In this document: in pieces, positions 17,452-27,401 of the stretch
Numbering within the stretch: the stretch's first letter is position 1
Layout of the letters: each line of letters starts with the position of its first letter
NCBI GenBank assembly: GCA_001314805.1
Contig: LJSY01000005.1
Span: 59,708-123,707 of the forward strand
Source: Rhodobacteraceae bacterium HLUCCO18
Lineage (GTDB): Bacteria; Pseudomonadota; Alphaproteobacteria; Rhodobacterales; Rhodobacteraceae
Reading direction: 5' to 3'
Length of the DNA: 64,000 bases
Notes under the pieces: model-generated
Databases searched by the model: none
What the model saw: only the letters and a program-made list of their open reading frames with translations
What the model was told of the DNA's origin: nothing
Made by a program: the position numbers and the translations under genes

Positions 17452-18093
17452 TCAGTACGGATGCGGGCGCCCGTCCCATGTCAGGAAGGCGCCGGTGGTG
17501 GCCACGGAGAGCGCGTCGAACCGGTCCATCAGCCCCGCCACGCTTTCTTCGAGCGAGATGTCGGCGCCTGCGCCGCCCATGTCGGTGCGCACCCAGCCGG
17601 GGTGGTAGATGCCGACCGCGATGCCGCGCGGGGCCAGATCCATGGCGAGGTTCGTGCCGAGATTCGTGGCGGCCGCTTTCGAGGCGCGATAGATGTAGCT
17701 CCCGCCCTTCGCCCGCGCGCTCGAGCCCATCTGGCTGGAGATGATGGCGATCTTCGGCGCCGCGCTCAGGTCCAGATGCGGCAGGAAGGCCTGCACCGTG
17801 AGAAAGACGCCGGTCACGTTCACCGCGAAGGTCTCGGCCCATGTGGCGGCGTCGTACCCGGCCGCGAGATCCATGTCCTTGTCGCGGTAGATGCCGGCGT
17901 TGCAGACCAGCAGGTCGATGGCCCGGCCCGCAAGCCCATCCGCCAGCGCGCGGATCGAGGCCGGGTCGCTGACATCGAGGGGTGTGTCGGTGCCCGAGCG
18001 GGCCGCCGCGACGACTTGCGCGCCGCGGGCCCGGCAGGCGTCTGCCAGCCCCGCGCCGATGCCCCGGTTCGCGCCGGTGATGAGAACGGTCAT
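17452..18093 (-). CDS. SDR family oxidoreductase
   Basis: Short-chain dehydrogenase of 213 residues, shorter than most SDRs (about 250). TGANRGIG cofactor motif at 6-13, then VVAAARSGTDTPLDVSDP, the NAG motif in LLVCNAGIY, catalytic Ser in IISSQMGS and Tyr-x3-Lys in YRASKAA. Its pattern (GYDAATWAETFAVNVTG..., HPGWVRTDMGG) is that of the C-factor/sniffer-like group. The substrate is unknown. Divergently oriented from the threonine-dehydratase-like gene at 18202. Confidence 0.85.
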   Translation of the reverse strand: MTVLITGANRGIGAGLADACRARGAQVVAAARSGTDTPLDVSDPASIRALADGLAGRAIDLLVCNAGIYRDKDMDLAAGYDAATWAETFAVNVTGVFLTVQAFLPHLDLSAAPKIAIISSQMGSSARAKGGSYIYRASKAAATNLGTNLAMDLAPRGIAVGIYHPGWVRTDMGGAGADISLEESVAGLMDRFDALSVATTGAFLTWDGRPHPY

Positions 18094-18201
18094 CGCGATC
18101 CCCCTGTCCGTGTCTTCCGATGCTGGCTAGACCCGTGCGGCCCGGCTTGCAAGCGGGGGCCGTCCGGGTAGGGTGAGCGGGCCTGCGCGAAGGAGGACGC
18201 C

Positions 18202-19176
18202 ATGCAGTTCACCCCCAACGATCTCGCGGCCGCACACCGGCTTGTGACGGCATACATGCCGCCCACCCCGCAGCACGCCTGGCCGCTTCTGGCCGAACGC
18301 CTGGGCGCCGAGGTCCGGGTCAAGCACGAGAACCACACGCCCACGGGCTCGTTCAAGGTGCGCGGCGCGCTGACCTTCATCGACTGGCTCAGGCACACCC
18401 ATCCCGAGGTGCGCGGTATCTGCACGGCCACGCGCGGCAATCACGGGCAGGGCCAGGCCTGGGCCGCCACGGCGGCGGGGCTGACCGCGAAGGTCTATGT
18501 CCCGCGCGGCAACTCGGTGGAGAAGAACGCGGCCATGCGCGCCTTCGGGGCGGAGCTGGTGGAATTCGGCGATGATTTCGACACCGCCCGCGAGGAGGCC
18601 TATCGCGTCGCGGCCGAGGAGGGTCTCTTCATCGTGCCACCCTTCCACCGGGAACTCGTGCGCGGGGTCGCGACCTATGGCTACGAGCTGTTCCGGGCGG
18701 TGCCGGATCTCGATGCCGTCTATGTGCCGATCGGCTGCGGGTCCGGCATCTGCGGCACGATCGCGGCGCGCGATGCGCTCGGCGCGACGGCCGAGATCAT
18801 CGGCGTCGTCAGCAAGAATGCGCAGACGGCGAAACTGTCGGTGGAAGCGGGCCGCCCGGTCGCCACCGAAAGCTGCCGGACCTTCGCCGACGGGATGGCC
18901 GTCCGCGTGCCGGTGCCAGAGGCGCTGGAGATCTACGGCAAGGGTGCCGCGCGCATCGTGACGGTGTCGGACGAGGAGGTGGCCGAGGCGATCCGCGTCT
19001 ACTACTCGGACACCCATAACCTCGCCGAAGGGGCGGGGGCCGCGCCGTTGGCCGCGCTGATGCAGGAGCGGGACGCGATGAGGGGAAGGAAGGTCGCCGT
19101 GATCCTCTGCGGGGGAAACATCGACCGGGACTGGTTCGTCAGCGTCCTTCAGGGCGGCGTGCCGCAGGTGGCTTGA
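18202..19176 (+). CDS. Threonine dehydratase-like PLP enzyme
   Basis: Fold-type II PLP enzyme of 324 residues, probably a serine/threonine dehydratase or related ammonia-lyase. The PLP lysine is in HTPTGSFKVRGAL (about residue 52), the Asn-containing substrate loop in TATRGNHGQG, and the phosphate-binding glycine loop in PIGCGSGICG. The C-terminus ends VILCGGNIDRDWF as in catabolic dehydratases. There is no ACT domain, so feedback control as in biosynthetic IlvA is not expected. A plausible alternative is a hydroxyaspartate dehydratase. Confidence 0.82.
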   Translation: MQFTPNDLAAAHRLVTAYMPPTPQHAWPLLAERLGAEVRVKHENHTPTGSFKVRGALTFIDWLRHTHPEVRGICTATRGNHGQGQAWAATAAGLTAKVYVPRGNSVEKNAAMRAFGAELVEFGDDFDTAREEAYRVAAEEGLFIVPPFHRELVRGVATYGYELFRAVPDLDAVYVPIGCGSGICGTIAARDALGATAEIIGVVSKNAQTAKLSVEAGRPVATESCRTFADGMAVRVPVPEALEIYGKGAARIVTVSDEEVAEAIRVYYSDTHNLAEGAGAAPLAALMQERDAMRGRKVAVILCGGNIDRDWFVSVLQGGVPQVA

Positions 19177-19196
19177 GCGCGCGCAATGCGCGCCCG

Positions 19197-19877
19197 TCAA
19201 GCGATATGCCGCGAAGCCTCTTTCCGGGCCCAGGGCTTGAGGCGTGCGCCATGGGCCTCGAGAAAGGCCTGGGCGCGGTCTGGGTCCTTCCTCGACAAGT
19301 CACGGACCCACCATGCGACGGCCTTCTGGATGAACCATTCCGGATCGTCGGCATAGCCCGTGCACCAGCCGAGGATGCGGTCCCGCGCTTCGGTTTCCGC
19401 GGGTTTCGGGTGGCGCGATCTCGTGAACCCCAGCGTGAAGACCAGCGCGGCCCGGCGCGTCCACATGTGGTCGGACCGGGTCCAGTCCTCGACCTCATCC
19501 AGCCGCGACGGATCGGCCAGCAGCCGCTTCTGTCCCGCCTGCGCCACCGCGTCGGCGATGGACCAGCTGTCGAAATCGGGCACGAAGCCCGTGAGGCAGT
19601 CCCAGGCGGGCGTGTCGTCGGGGCGGATGCGCGCCTGAAGGAAAAGCTTGGCCGCCGTGATCCGCGCCTCGTGGATGTCGCTGGCCCAGAGCTCATTCGC
19701 CAGCGCCACGCGCCCGGGCAGATCGAGCGTCTTGCGCCAGCCCGTGGCCAGATCGTTTACCGTGCCGTTCGACAGGCCCAGATAGGTCCGGTCGACCTTG
19801 TGATAGGCGCGCATCCCGGCGGCCCGCTCCGCATCCGCCTGCGCCTGAAGAACGGCCAGCGCCGCCTCTGGCGTCAT
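19197..19877 (-). CDS. DNA alkylation repair protein, AlkD-like
   Basis: HEAT-repeat protein of 226 residues of the AlkC/AlkD-like DNA glycosylase family, which flips and excises bulky or positively charged alkylated bases. Visible: KVDRTYLGLSNGTVNDL near residue 30, then helical pairs, and the family-like SDHMWTRRAALVFTL and DDPEWFIQKAVAWWVRDLS (conserved Trp/Arg/Asp region). Its ATG overlaps the glmS stop (ATGA, 19874-19877), so it is translated from the glmU-glmS mRNA. Pairing with cell-wall precursor genes is probably only positional. Confidence 0.82.
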   Translation of the reverse strand: MTPEAALAVLQAQADAERAAGMRAYHKVDRTYLGLSNGTVNDLATGWRKTLDLPGRVALANELWASDIHEARITAAKLFLQARIRPDDTPAWDCLTGFVPDFDSWSIADAVAQAGQKRLLADPSRLDEVEDWTRSDHMWTRRAALVFTLGFTRSRHPKPAETEARDRILGWCTGYADDPEWFIQKAVAWWVRDLSRKDPDRAQAFLEAHGARLKPWARKEASRHIA

Positions 19878-21685
19878 TCCACGGTCACGGACTTCGCCAG
19901 GTTGCGCGGCTGGTCGACATCCGTGCCCTTGTGGAGCGCCGTGTGGTAGGCGATCAGCTGCGCCGGGACCGCGTAGAGCATCGGCGCGAAGACCGGGTCG
20001 ATGGTGGGAAGCGTCAGCGTCTCCCAGACGCCCTCGCCGGCCAGCGCCACGCCCTCGGCGTCGCTGACGAGCCAGACCTTGCCGTCGCGCGCCATCACCT
20101 CCTGCATGTTCGATACCGTCTTGTCGAAAAGAGCGTCGCGCGGGGCCAGAACGATCACCGGAAGGTTGTTGTCCACCAGCGCGATGGGCCCATGCTTGAG
20201 CTCGCCGCTGGCATAGGCCTCGGCGTGGATATAGCTGATTTCCTTGAGTTTCAGCGCGCCTTCCAGCGCCATCGGATACATTGGACCCCGGCCGAGGAAC
20301 AGGACCGAGCGTGCCTCGGCCAGCTTGCCGGTCTGGTGGCGGATCTGGTCCTCGAGCGCGAGCGCCTGGTTGATCATCGCAGGCAGGCTCAGGAGTGTGC
20401 CGACAAGCTCCGCTTCGCGCTCGGGTGTGAGCTGGCCGCGCTGTCGTCCGGCCAGGATCGCGAGGCAGGCGAGCGCGCCGAGCTGGTTCATGAACGCCTT
20501 GGTGGAGGCCACGCCGATCTCCACCCCGGCGAGGATGGGCAGGGCGGTGTCGCTTTCGCGCGCGATCGAGGATTGCGGCACGTTGACCAGCGATACGACG
20601 GCCATCGCCTTGTCGCGCGTGTAGCGCAGGGCCGCGAGCGTATCCGCCGTTTCGCCGGACTGGCTGACGAAAAGCGCCGTTGCCCGGTCGGACACGGGCG
20701 GTTCGCGATAGCGGAATTCCGAGGCGATATCGACGTCGCAGGGCAGGCCCGCGATCTGCTCGAACCAGTATTTCGCGACGAGGCAGGCGTAATGCGCCGT
20801 CCCGCAGGCCACCATGATCAGCCGGTCCGTCGCGGCGAAGTCGAGATCGGCATCGGGAAGTTCCACCGCGCCGTTGCCCGTGTAATGCGCAAGGCACTGG
20901 GCGAGCACGGTCGGCTGCTCGAAGATCTCCTTGACCATGAAGTGCTTGTGCCCGGCCTTGTCCACCTGCGCAGCCTGCGCGGCGATCTTGACCGTGTCGC
21001 GGTGCACCTGCCGCCCGTCGGCATCGCGGATTTCCACGCCGCTGCGGGTCACGAAAGCATAATCGCCCTCGTCGAGATAGGTGATCCGGTCGGTCAGCGG
21101 GCTGAGCGCGATGGCGTCGGAACCCACGTACATCTCGCCCTCGCCATGGCCGATGGCCAAGGGCGAGCCCTTTCGCGCGGCGACGATCAGATCCTCCTCG
21201 CCGTCGAAGAGGAAAGCCAGCGCGAAGGCGCCTTCAAGGTGTTTCAGCGTCTCGGCTGCGGCCTCTCGTGGGGACATGCCGCGGTCGAGAAAGGTTTCGC
21301 ACAGATGCGCGATCGTCTCGGTGTCCGTGTCGCTTTCGAACTCGCGGTCCGCCAACGCTTCCTTCAGCGCCCGGTAGTTCTCGATGATACCGTTATGGAC
21401 GACGACCACGCGGCCGGCCCGGTGCGGGTGGGCGTTCCTGACCGTGGGGCCGCCATGTGTCGCCCAGCGGGTGTGCCCGATCCCGGCCTTTCCGGGGAGC
21501 GGCTCGTAGACCAGCAGGTCCGCGAGATTGTGCAGCTTGCCGACCGCGCGTCGGCGGTCCAGCATCCCGTTGTGGACGGTGGCGATGCCCGCGCTGTCAT
21601 AGCCGCGATATTCCAGCCGCTTGAGCGCTTCGACGAGGATCGGGGCTGCCTCGTGATCCGTCAGAACGCCGACAATTCCGCACAT
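19874..21685 (-). CDS. glmS: Glutamine-fructose-6-phosphate aminotransferase
   Basis: Makes glucosamine-6-phosphate from fructose-6-phosphate and glutamine, entry step to UDP-GlcNAc. 603 residues, usual length. The N-terminal glutaminase domain has the nucleophile Cys2 (MCGIVGV), RWATHG and HNGIIENY; two SIS sugar-isomerase domains follow (SQSGETADTLAALR; GRGPMYPMALEGALKLKEISY), and the end is KSVTVE as in the family. It starts four bases after the glmU stop, and no glmS ribozyme-like leader fits in that gap. Confidence 0.98.
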   Translation of the reverse strand: MCGIVGVLTDHEAAPILVEALKRLEYRGYDSAGIATVHNGMLDRRRAVGKLHNLADLLVYEPLPGKAGIGHTRWATHGGPTVRNAHPHRAGRVVVVHNGIIENYRALKEALADREFESDTDTETIAHLCETFLDRGMSPREAAAETLKHLEGAFALAFLFDGEEDLIVAARKGSPLAIGHGEGEMYVGSDAIALSPLTDRITYLDEGDYAFVTRSGVEIRDADGRQVHRDTVKIAAQAAQVDKAGHKHFMVKEIFEQPTVLAQCLAHYTGNGAVELPDADLDFAATDRLIMVACGTAHYACLVAKYWFEQIAGLPCDVDIASEFRYREPPVSDRATALFVSQSGETADTLAALRYTRDKAMAVVSLVNVPQSSIARESDTALPILAGVEIGVASTKAFMNQLGALACLAILAGRQRGQLTPEREAELVGTLLSLPAMINQALALEDQIRHQTGKLAEARSVLFLGRGPMYPMALEGALKLKEISYIHAEAYASGELKHGPIALVDNNLPVIVLAPRDALFDKTVSNMQEVMARDGKVWLVSDAEGVALAGEGVWETLTLPTIDPVFAPMLYAVPAQLIAYHTALHKGTDVDQPRNLAKSVTVE

Positions 21686-21689
21686 GGAC

Positions 21690-23078
21690 CTAGCCCTTCC
21701 GTTCTTTTCTGAGCGCGCGAAGACGCTCCATCAGGCGCAGGGCGAGGCCCGGCTTGTTGATCTGCCGCGCGCGGGCAAGCGCCAGCGCGCCGTCCGGCAC
21801 GTCCTGCGTGATGACCGACCCGCTGGCCGTCATCGCGCCGTCGCCGACGGTGACGGGCGCGACCAGCATGGTGTCCGAGCCGATGAAGACATCCCGGCCG
21901 ATGACGGTGCGATGCTTCATTACGCCGTCGTAGTTGCAGGTGACGGTGCCCGCGCCGACATTCGAGCCAGCGCCGATCTCGGCGTCGCCGATATAGCTGA
22001 GGTGGTTGACCTTGGCGCCTTCGCCGATCGAGGCCGCCTTGACCTCCACGAAGTTGCCGATCCGGGCGTCGTTGCCGATTTCGGCATCCGGGCGCAGCCG
22101 CGCGTAGGGGCCAATGACGGCGCCCTGCGACACGTGGCAGCCCTCGAGATGGGAGAAGGCGCGGATGCGCGCGCCCGTCTCGACCGTCACGCCGGGGCCG
22201 AAGACCACGTGCGGCTCGATGACGGCGTCACGTCCGATCACGGTATCGGCAGAGAAAACGACGCTGTCGGGCCATGTGAGGGTGACGCCGGCCTCCATCG
22301 CGCGGCTCCGGCAGAGCGCCTGGAACCGCGCCTCGGCTCGTGCCAGTCCGGCACGGCTGTCCACGCCGAGCGTTTCGTCCTCGGAGCAGAGGACGACGCC
22401 GGCGGATTGCCCTGCGGCACGGGCAAGCGCCACCACATCCGTCAGGTAGTATTCGCCCGCCGCGTTCTGCGGCGCGATCCGGCCCAGATGGCCCATCAAC
22501 AGGGCGGCGTTGGCGGCCATGACCCCGGAATTGCAGGTGGTGATGGCCAGCTCTTCGGTCGTGGCGTCCTTCGCCTCGACGATCCGCATGAGCGCGTCGC
22601 CCTCCATCACGAGGCGGCCATAGCGGCCCGGGTCCGCGGCCTCGAAGCCCAGCACCACCACATCGTGATCCATCCGCGCCGCGCGCAGACGTTCGATGGT
22701 CTCGGGCGCCAGGAACGGCGTGTCGGCATAAAGCACGACCGCATCCCCGTCGAAGCCCTCGAGCGCGGGGGCGGCCTGAAGGACCGCGTGGCCGGTCCCC
22801 TTCTGCTCTTCCTGCCGGACGCAGAAGGCTTCCGGATCGGCCTCGGCGACGGCCGCTTCGACCGCGTCCGCGCCATGGCCCGTCACGACGATCACGCGTT
22901 CGGGATCGAGCGCGCGGCCCGCTGCCAGCGCATGGGCTACGAGGGGACGGCCGCCCAGCTCATGGAGCGGTTTGGGCAGATCGGAGTTCATCCGTGTGCC
23001 GGCACCCGCGGCCAGCACGATCAGCGCGACAGGCCGCTGCGCCGTCACGGGTGCGGAGCGCTGGGGGAGATCGGCCAT
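21690..23078 (-). CDS. glmU: Bifunctional UDP-N-acetylglucosamine pyrophosphorylase / glucosamine-1-phosphate acetyltransferase
   Basis: Catalyses the last two steps to UDP-GlcNAc. 462 residues. N-terminal uridyltransferase domain with LAAGAGTRMNSDLPKPLH at about 22-39 and YADTPFL; C-terminal left-handed beta helix with hexapeptide repeats (GVTVETGARI, GAVIGPYARL, IGSDTMLVAP). The acetyl-transfer residues lie in the beta-helix region around NFVEVKAASIGEGAK and AGTVTCNYDG. First gene of the glmU-glmS-alkD unit; gph is divergent, 142 bp away. Confidence 0.97.
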   Translation of the reverse strand: MADLPQRSAPVTAQRPVALIVLAAGAGTRMNSDLPKPLHELGGRPLVAHALAAGRALDPERVIVVTGHGADAVEAAVAEADPEAFCVRQEEQKGTGHAVLQAAPALEGFDGDAVVLYADTPFLAPETIERLRAARMDHDVVVLGFEAADPGRYGRLVMEGDALMRIVEAKDATTEELAITTCNSGVMAANAALLMGHLGRIAPQNAAGEYYLTDVVALARAAGQSAGVVLCSEDETLGVDSRAGLARAEARFQALCRSRAMEAGVTLTWPDSVVFSADTVIGRDAVIEPHVVFGPGVTVETGARIRAFSHLEGCHVSQGAVIGPYARLRPDAEIGNDARIGNFVEVKAASIGEGAKVNHLSYIGDAEIGAGSNVGAGTVTCNYDGVMKHRTVIGRDVFIGSDTMLVAPVTVGDGAMTASGSVITQDVPDGALALARARQINKPGLALRLMERLRALRKERKG

Positions 23079-23220
23079 GAACCGGGTTCCTCTCGTGTTC
23101 AGAGCGTCCTAACAATGGGCCGTTGGGCTGGCAACAATCCACAGCGTCACTTTGCGCAACAGCGTGTTTCACGACGCGCGCGGATCGTTGCCGATAAACG
23201 GGAAACGGCAGGTAGGGCGG

Positions 23221-23910
23221 ATGCGCGACACCATCGTCTTCGATCTCGACGGCACGCTGGCGGACACGGCGGGCGATCTGATCGCCGCGGCCAATGCCGC
23301 GCTGGCGGCGCTCGGGCATGGCCCGGCCTTGTGCCCGGGTGCGGATGACGCCACCGCCTTTCGAGGTGGCCGCGCGATGCTGGAGCTTGCGACCGAGCGG
23401 CTCGGGATCGCCGATGGCGCGCGTATCGTCGAGGCGGGCTATCCGCTCCTGCTGGAGGCCTATGGCGAGGCGATCGACGTCCATACGACGCTCTATCCCG
23501 GGGTGTTGGAGGCGCTTGACCGGCTGCGCGCGGCGGGCGCGGTCACGGCGATCTGCACCAACAAGCCCGAAAGGCTCGCCATCGACCTGGTGGACCGTTT
23601 GGGCCTTTCGCATCTCTTCGACGCGCTGGTCGGGGCCGACACGCTGCCGGTGCGCAAGCCGGATCCCGCGCCCTATCGCGCGGCCGTGGAGCGCAGCGGC
23701 GGCGCGCTGGCGCGTTCGCTTCTGATCGGCGACACGGTCACCGACCGCAAGACCGCGACGGCGGCGAGTGTGCCCTGCGTGCTGGTCACGTTCGGGCCGA
23801 CCGGGCGCGCAGTCGCCGACCTCGCGCCCGAGGCGCTGCTCGACCATTATGACGATCTCGACACGGTCATCGCGCACATCCTTCCCGTCCCGGACGCTGC
23901 GCGATCTTGA
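23221..23910 (+). CDS. gph: Phosphoglycolate phosphatase (HAD family)
   Basis: HAD-superfamily phosphatase of 229 residues, probably acting on 2-phosphoglycolate. Motif I is DLDGTLADT (nucleophile Asp near residue 8), motif II is the Thr in ICTNKPERLA, motif III the Lys in PVRKPDPAPYR, and motif IV the GDTVTD pair. The helical cap lies between motifs I and II. The ATG at 23221 gives the family-like N-terminus MRDTIVFDLDGTL. It lies 31 bp upstream of a DegT-type aminotransferase on the same strand. Other HAD substrates cannot be excluded. Confidence 0.88.
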   Translation: MRDTIVFDLDGTLADTAGDLIAAANAALAALGHGPALCPGADDATAFRGGRAMLELATERLGIADGARIVEAGYPLLLEAYGEAIDVHTTLYPGVLEALDRLRAAGAVTAICTNKPERLAIDLVDRLGLSHLFDALVGADTLPVRKPDPAPYRAAVERSGGALARSLLIGDTVTDRKTATAASVPCVLVTFGPTGRAVADLAPEALLDHYDDLDTVIAHILPVPDAARS

Positions 23911-23941
23911 CCAGGAGGGGCTGGAGACGGAAGGTGCAGCC

Positions 23942-25150
23942 ATGGAAAAACCCGTCTTCACCGGCAGCTTCACCCAGCAGGAGCCGATCCCCGAGGCCGC
24001 CATCGAGGCTGCCGTCGCCGTGATGCGCTCGGGGCGTCTGCATCGCTACAACCTCGTGCCCGATGACGTGGGTGAGGTGTCCCGCCTCGAGGAAGAATTC
24101 GCCGCCTTCACGGGCGCGAAGTACTGCCTCGCCGTCGCCTCGGGTGGCTACGCGATGTCCTGCGTGCTGAGGGCCCTTGGCGTGGGCGCGGGCGACAAGG
24201 TTCTTTCGAACGGCTTCACGCTGGCCCCTGTGCCGGGCGCCATCGCGAGCGTCGGCGCGGAACCCGTCTTCGTCGAGACGACCGAGGCGCTGACGATCGA
24301 TATCGACGATCTGGCCGGTCGCGCGCGAGCCAGCGGCGCGCGCGTTCTGCTGCTCAGCCACATGCGGGGGCATATCTGCGACATGGATCGCCTGATGGAG
24401 GTCTGCGACACGCTTGGCGTGGCGGTGATCGAGGATTGCGCCCACACCATGGGGGCGGCGTGGAACGGCACGCCCTCGGGGAGGCACGGACTGGCCGCCT
24501 GTTACTCCACGCAGACCTACAAGCACATCAATTCGGGTGAGGGCGGGCTGATCGTGTCGGACGATGCCGAGCTCATGGCGCGTGCGATCATATTGTCGGG
24601 AAGTTACATGCTTTACGGCCGGCACACTGCTCGACCCCCTGTGGATACGTTCGAAAATGTAAAGCTGAAGACACCCAATGTCTCGGGCAGGATGGACCAT
24701 CTGCGTGCCGCGATCCTGCGCGCGCAGCTGGCCGACCTGCCTGCGCAGGTGGACCGCTGGAACGCGCTTTATGCCACGGTCGAAACGGGACTGCGCAACG
24801 TGCCGGGCCTGCAGATCGTCGAGCGCGACCCCCGCGAGCGCATCGTGGGCTCCTCGATCCAGTTTCTTCTTCCGGGCTGGGAGGAGGCCCGGATCAGGAC
24901 CCTGCTCGCCCAATGCGCCGCGCGGGGGGTCGAGCTGAAATGGTTCGGCGCCGAGGAGCCGGTCGCCTTCACCTCGCGCTACGACAGCTGGAAATACGCG
25001 CCGGAGCAGAAGCTTCCGAAGACGGACGCGATCCTCGCGGGGCTGATCGACATGCGCCTGCCGTTGACGTTCTCGACCGACGATGCGGCGCTGATCGCCG
25101 GGATCATCCGCGACGAGGTGCAGGGGGCGATCCGCCACGCCGCGGAATGA
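23942..25150 (+). CDS. DegT/DnrJ/EryC1/StrS-family aminotransferase
   Basis: PLP enzyme of 402 residues of the sugar-aminotransferase (AHBA/DegT) family. Features: SGRLHRYN near the start, ASGGYAMSCVLRALGVG (PLP-phosphate pocket), VIEDCAHTMGA (Asp contacting the PLP ring) and the Schiff-base lysine in STQTYKHINSGEGG at about residue 199. These enzymes usually act on keto-sugars in surface polysaccharide or antibiotic pathways, but no sugar-nucleotide or glycosyltransferase genes are nearby, so the substrate is open. The gene follows gph closely and converges on pyrG. Confidence 0.85.
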   Translation: MEKPVFTGSFTQQEPIPEAAIEAAVAVMRSGRLHRYNLVPDDVGEVSRLEEEFAAFTGAKYCLAVASGGYAMSCVLRALGVGAGDKVLSNGFTLAPVPGAIASVGAEPVFVETTEALTIDIDDLAGRARASGARVLLLSHMRGHICDMDRLMEVCDTLGVAVIEDCAHTMGAAWNGTPSGRHGLAACYSTQTYKHINSGEGGLIVSDDAELMARAIILSGSYMLYGRHTARPPVDTFENVKLKTPNVSGRMDHLRAAILRAQLADLPAQVDRWNALYATVETGLRNVPGLQIVERDPRERIVGSSIQFLLPGWEEARIRTLLAQCAARGVELKWFGAEEPVAFTSRYDSWKYAPEQKLPKTDAILAGLIDMRLPLTFSTDDAALIAGIIRDEVQGAIRHAAE

Positions 25151-25198
25151 ACGGTCTCCTTGCGGGAACAGGGTCGTAAACCACGCGTTTTCCGCGCC

Positions 25199-26842
25199 TT
25201 ACACCAGGCGGGAGTTCTCCTTGGCCGCGCGGATGAAGTCGCGGAACAGGGGATGAGGCTCGAACGGTTTCGATTTGAGTTCCGGGTGGAACTGCACCCC
25301 GATGAACCACGGGTGATCCTTGACCTCGACGATCTCGGGCAGGCGCCCGTCCGGTGACATGCCCGAGAACATGAGCCCCTGCGTCTCCAGCGCCTCGCGG
25401 TACTTGATGTCCACTTCGTAACGGTGACGATGCCGTTCCTCGATGGCGGTCGAGCCATAGACCTCCGCGACGCGCGAGCCCTCCGCCAGAACCGCGTCAT
25501 AGGCGCCGAGCCGCATCGTGCCGCCCTTGTCGTCATCGGCCGAACGGGTGACCTTGTAGTTCCCCTGCACCCATTCCTTCAGGTGGTAGACCACTGGTGT
25601 GAAACGCTTTTTCCCCGCCTCGTGATCGAATTCCTCGGACCCGGCATCGCCGAGATCGGCCAGGTGCCGCGCCGCCTCGATCACCGCCATCTGCATACCC
25701 AGGCAGATGCCGAGGTAAGGAACCTTTCGCGTCCGTGCGAACTCGGCGGCCTTGATCTTGCCCTCCGTGCCCCTCTCGCCGAATCCGCCGGGCACGAGGA
25801 TCGCGTCGAAATCCTCGAGATAGGGGGCCGGGTCCTCGCGCTCGAATATCTCGGCGTCGATCCAGTCGGCCTTGACCTTGACGCGGTTGGCCATGCCGCC
25901 ATGGGTCAGCGCCTCGGCGATGGATTTGTAGGCGTCCTCGAGCTGCGTGTACTTGCCCACGATGGCCACGCGGACCTCGCCCTCGGGGTTGTTGATGCGG
26001 TCGGCCACGTCCTCCCAGCGGTTGAGGTCGGGGCGGGGCGCGGGGCTGATCGCGAAGGCGTCGAGTACCGCCTGGTCGAGCCCTTCGCGGTGATAGGCCA
26101 GCGGCGCCTCGTAGATCGACGCGAGGTCCTGTGCCGCGATCACCGCGTCGGGCCGCACGTTGCAGAAAAGCGCGAGTTTTTCCCGCTCCTTCAAGGGGAT
26201 CGGTCCCTCGGAGCGGCAGACGAGAATGTCCGGCGCCAACCCGATCGAGCGCAGCTCCTTCACGCTGTGCTGGGTCGGCTTGGTCTTGAGCTCACCGCTC
26301 GCCTTGATGAAGGGCAGGAGCGTCAGGTGCATGAACAGGCACTGCCCGTGCGGCTTTTCCTGCGCGAACTGGCGGATGGCCTCGAAGAAGGGCAGCCCCT
26401 CGATATCGCCGACCGTGCCGCCGATCTCGCAGAGCATGAAATCGACCTCATCCTCACCGATGCGGATGAAGTCCTTGATTTCATTCGTGACATGCGGGAT
26501 CACCTGGATCGTCTTGCCCAGGTAGTCGCCGCGCCGTTCCCTTTCGAGCACGTTGGAATAGATGCGCCCAGAGCTGACCGAATCCGTCTTGCGCGCAGCC
26601 ACGCCGGTGAAGCGCTCGTAATGGCCGAGATCGAGGTCGGTCTCCGCGCCATCATCGGTCACGAAGACCTCGCCATGTTCGAACGGGCTCATCGTGCCGG
26701 GGTCGACGTTCAGATACGGGTCGAGCTTGCGCAGCCGCACGGTATAACCGCGCGCCTGCAGAAGCGCCCCGAGCGCGGCCGAGGCCAGGCCCTTGCCAAG
26801 CGATGAAACCACACCGCCGGTGATGAAGATGAAGCGCGCCAT
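25199..26842 (-). CDS. pyrG: CTP synthase
   Basis: ATP-dependent amination of UTP to CTP using glutamine. 547 residues. The synthetase domain starts [18 protein letters not shown] (phosphate loop) and contains [17 protein letters not shown]; the C-terminal class I glutaminase has VPGGFGERG, the nucleophile Cys in YLGICLGMQ and the His-Glu pair in [10 protein letters not shown]. Start at 26842. Located downstream of secG on the same strand, an arrangement seen in related bacteria. Confidence 0.98.
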   Translation of the reverse strand: MARFIFITGGVVSSLGKGLASAALGALLQARGYTVRLRKLDPYLNVDPGTMSPFEHGEVFVTDDGAETDLDLGHYERFTGVAARKTDSVSSGRIYSNVLERERRGDYLGKTIQVIPHVTNEIKDFIRIGEDEVDFMLCEIGGTVGDIEGLPFFEAIRQFAQEKPHGQCLFMHLTLLPFIKASGELKTKPTQHSVKELRSIGLAPDILVCRSEGPIPLKEREKLALFCNVRPDAVIAAQDLASIYEAPLAYHREGLDQAVLDAFAISPAPRPDLNRWEDVADRINNPEGEVRVAIVGKYTQLEDAYKSIAEALTHGGMANRVKVKADWIDAEIFEREDPAPYLEDFDAILVPGGFGERGTEGKIKAAEFARTRKVPYLGICLGMQMAVIEAARHLADLGDAGSEEFDHEAGKKRFTPVVYHLKEWVQGNYKVTRSADDDKGGTMRLGAYDAVLAEGSRVAEVYGSTAIEERHRHRYEVDIKYREALETQGLMFSGMSPDGRLPEIVEVKDHPWFIGVQFHPELKSKPFEPHPLFRDFIRAAKENSRLV

Positions 26843-27035
26843 ATGCCGTCTGGTCCCCCGTGGCTGGCCAGCACCATGCTGTGCGGCCACATCAGAAATC
26901 GTCGATCACGGGAGTTGAGAATATCAGGATTCGCATGGAAGCCGCAAGGCGCCCCGCTACATCATGTGATTATGCGACCAATTTGCCCAAGATATGTGGA
27001 GCGACCCGCCGCGCCGCACGTGTCACAATCGTGTT

Positions 27036-27401
27036 TCAGTCGTCGGCACGCGGCGGAAGGGCAGGTGCATCGCCCGATACGGGCGGGAGCAGGTCACTGG
27101 CCGGGGGCAGAAGACCACCATCGTCTTCACCCTCGGGCGCTGTCTCCACGCCGATGCGGTCCAGCACCGATTCACCGGCGGAGTTCTGCGCCGCGATGAT
27201 CGTCAGCGTGATGGAGGTCGCAAGAAAGGCGATGGCGAAGGCCCAGGTCAGTTTGCCCAGCGCCGTGGCGGCCTGCCGCCCCGTCATCACACCGCCGCCG
27301 CCGCCCATTCCCAGCCCGCCACCTTCGGAACGCTGCAAAAGAACGACCCCGATCAGACAGATCGCGAGGATCAGGTGGACGACGAGAATGACGTTTTCCA
27401 T
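27036..27401 (-). CDS. secG: Preprotein translocase subunit SecG
   Basis: Small membrane subunit of the SecYEG translocon, 121 residues. Helix 1 (NVILVVHLILAICLIGVVLL) is followed by QRSEGGGLGMGGGGG, the hallmark cytoplasmic loop, then MTGRQAATALGKLTWAFAIAF (helix 2). The C-terminal tail is long and acidic/proline-rich (VETAPEGEDDGG...), common in Rhodobacterales. pyrG follows after about 190 bp. Confidence 0.95.
   Translation of the reverse strand: MENVILVVHLILAICLIGVVLLQRSEGGGLGMGGGGGVMTGRQAATALGKLTWAFAIAFLATSITLTIIAAQNSAGESVLDRIGVETAPEGEDDGGLLPPASDLLPPVSGDAPALPPRADD

Noticed and set aside
19874..21700. glmS ribozyme riboswitch
   Set aside because: The gap between glmU and glmS is four bases, and glmS ribozymes are a Gram-positive feature; nothing similar can fit.
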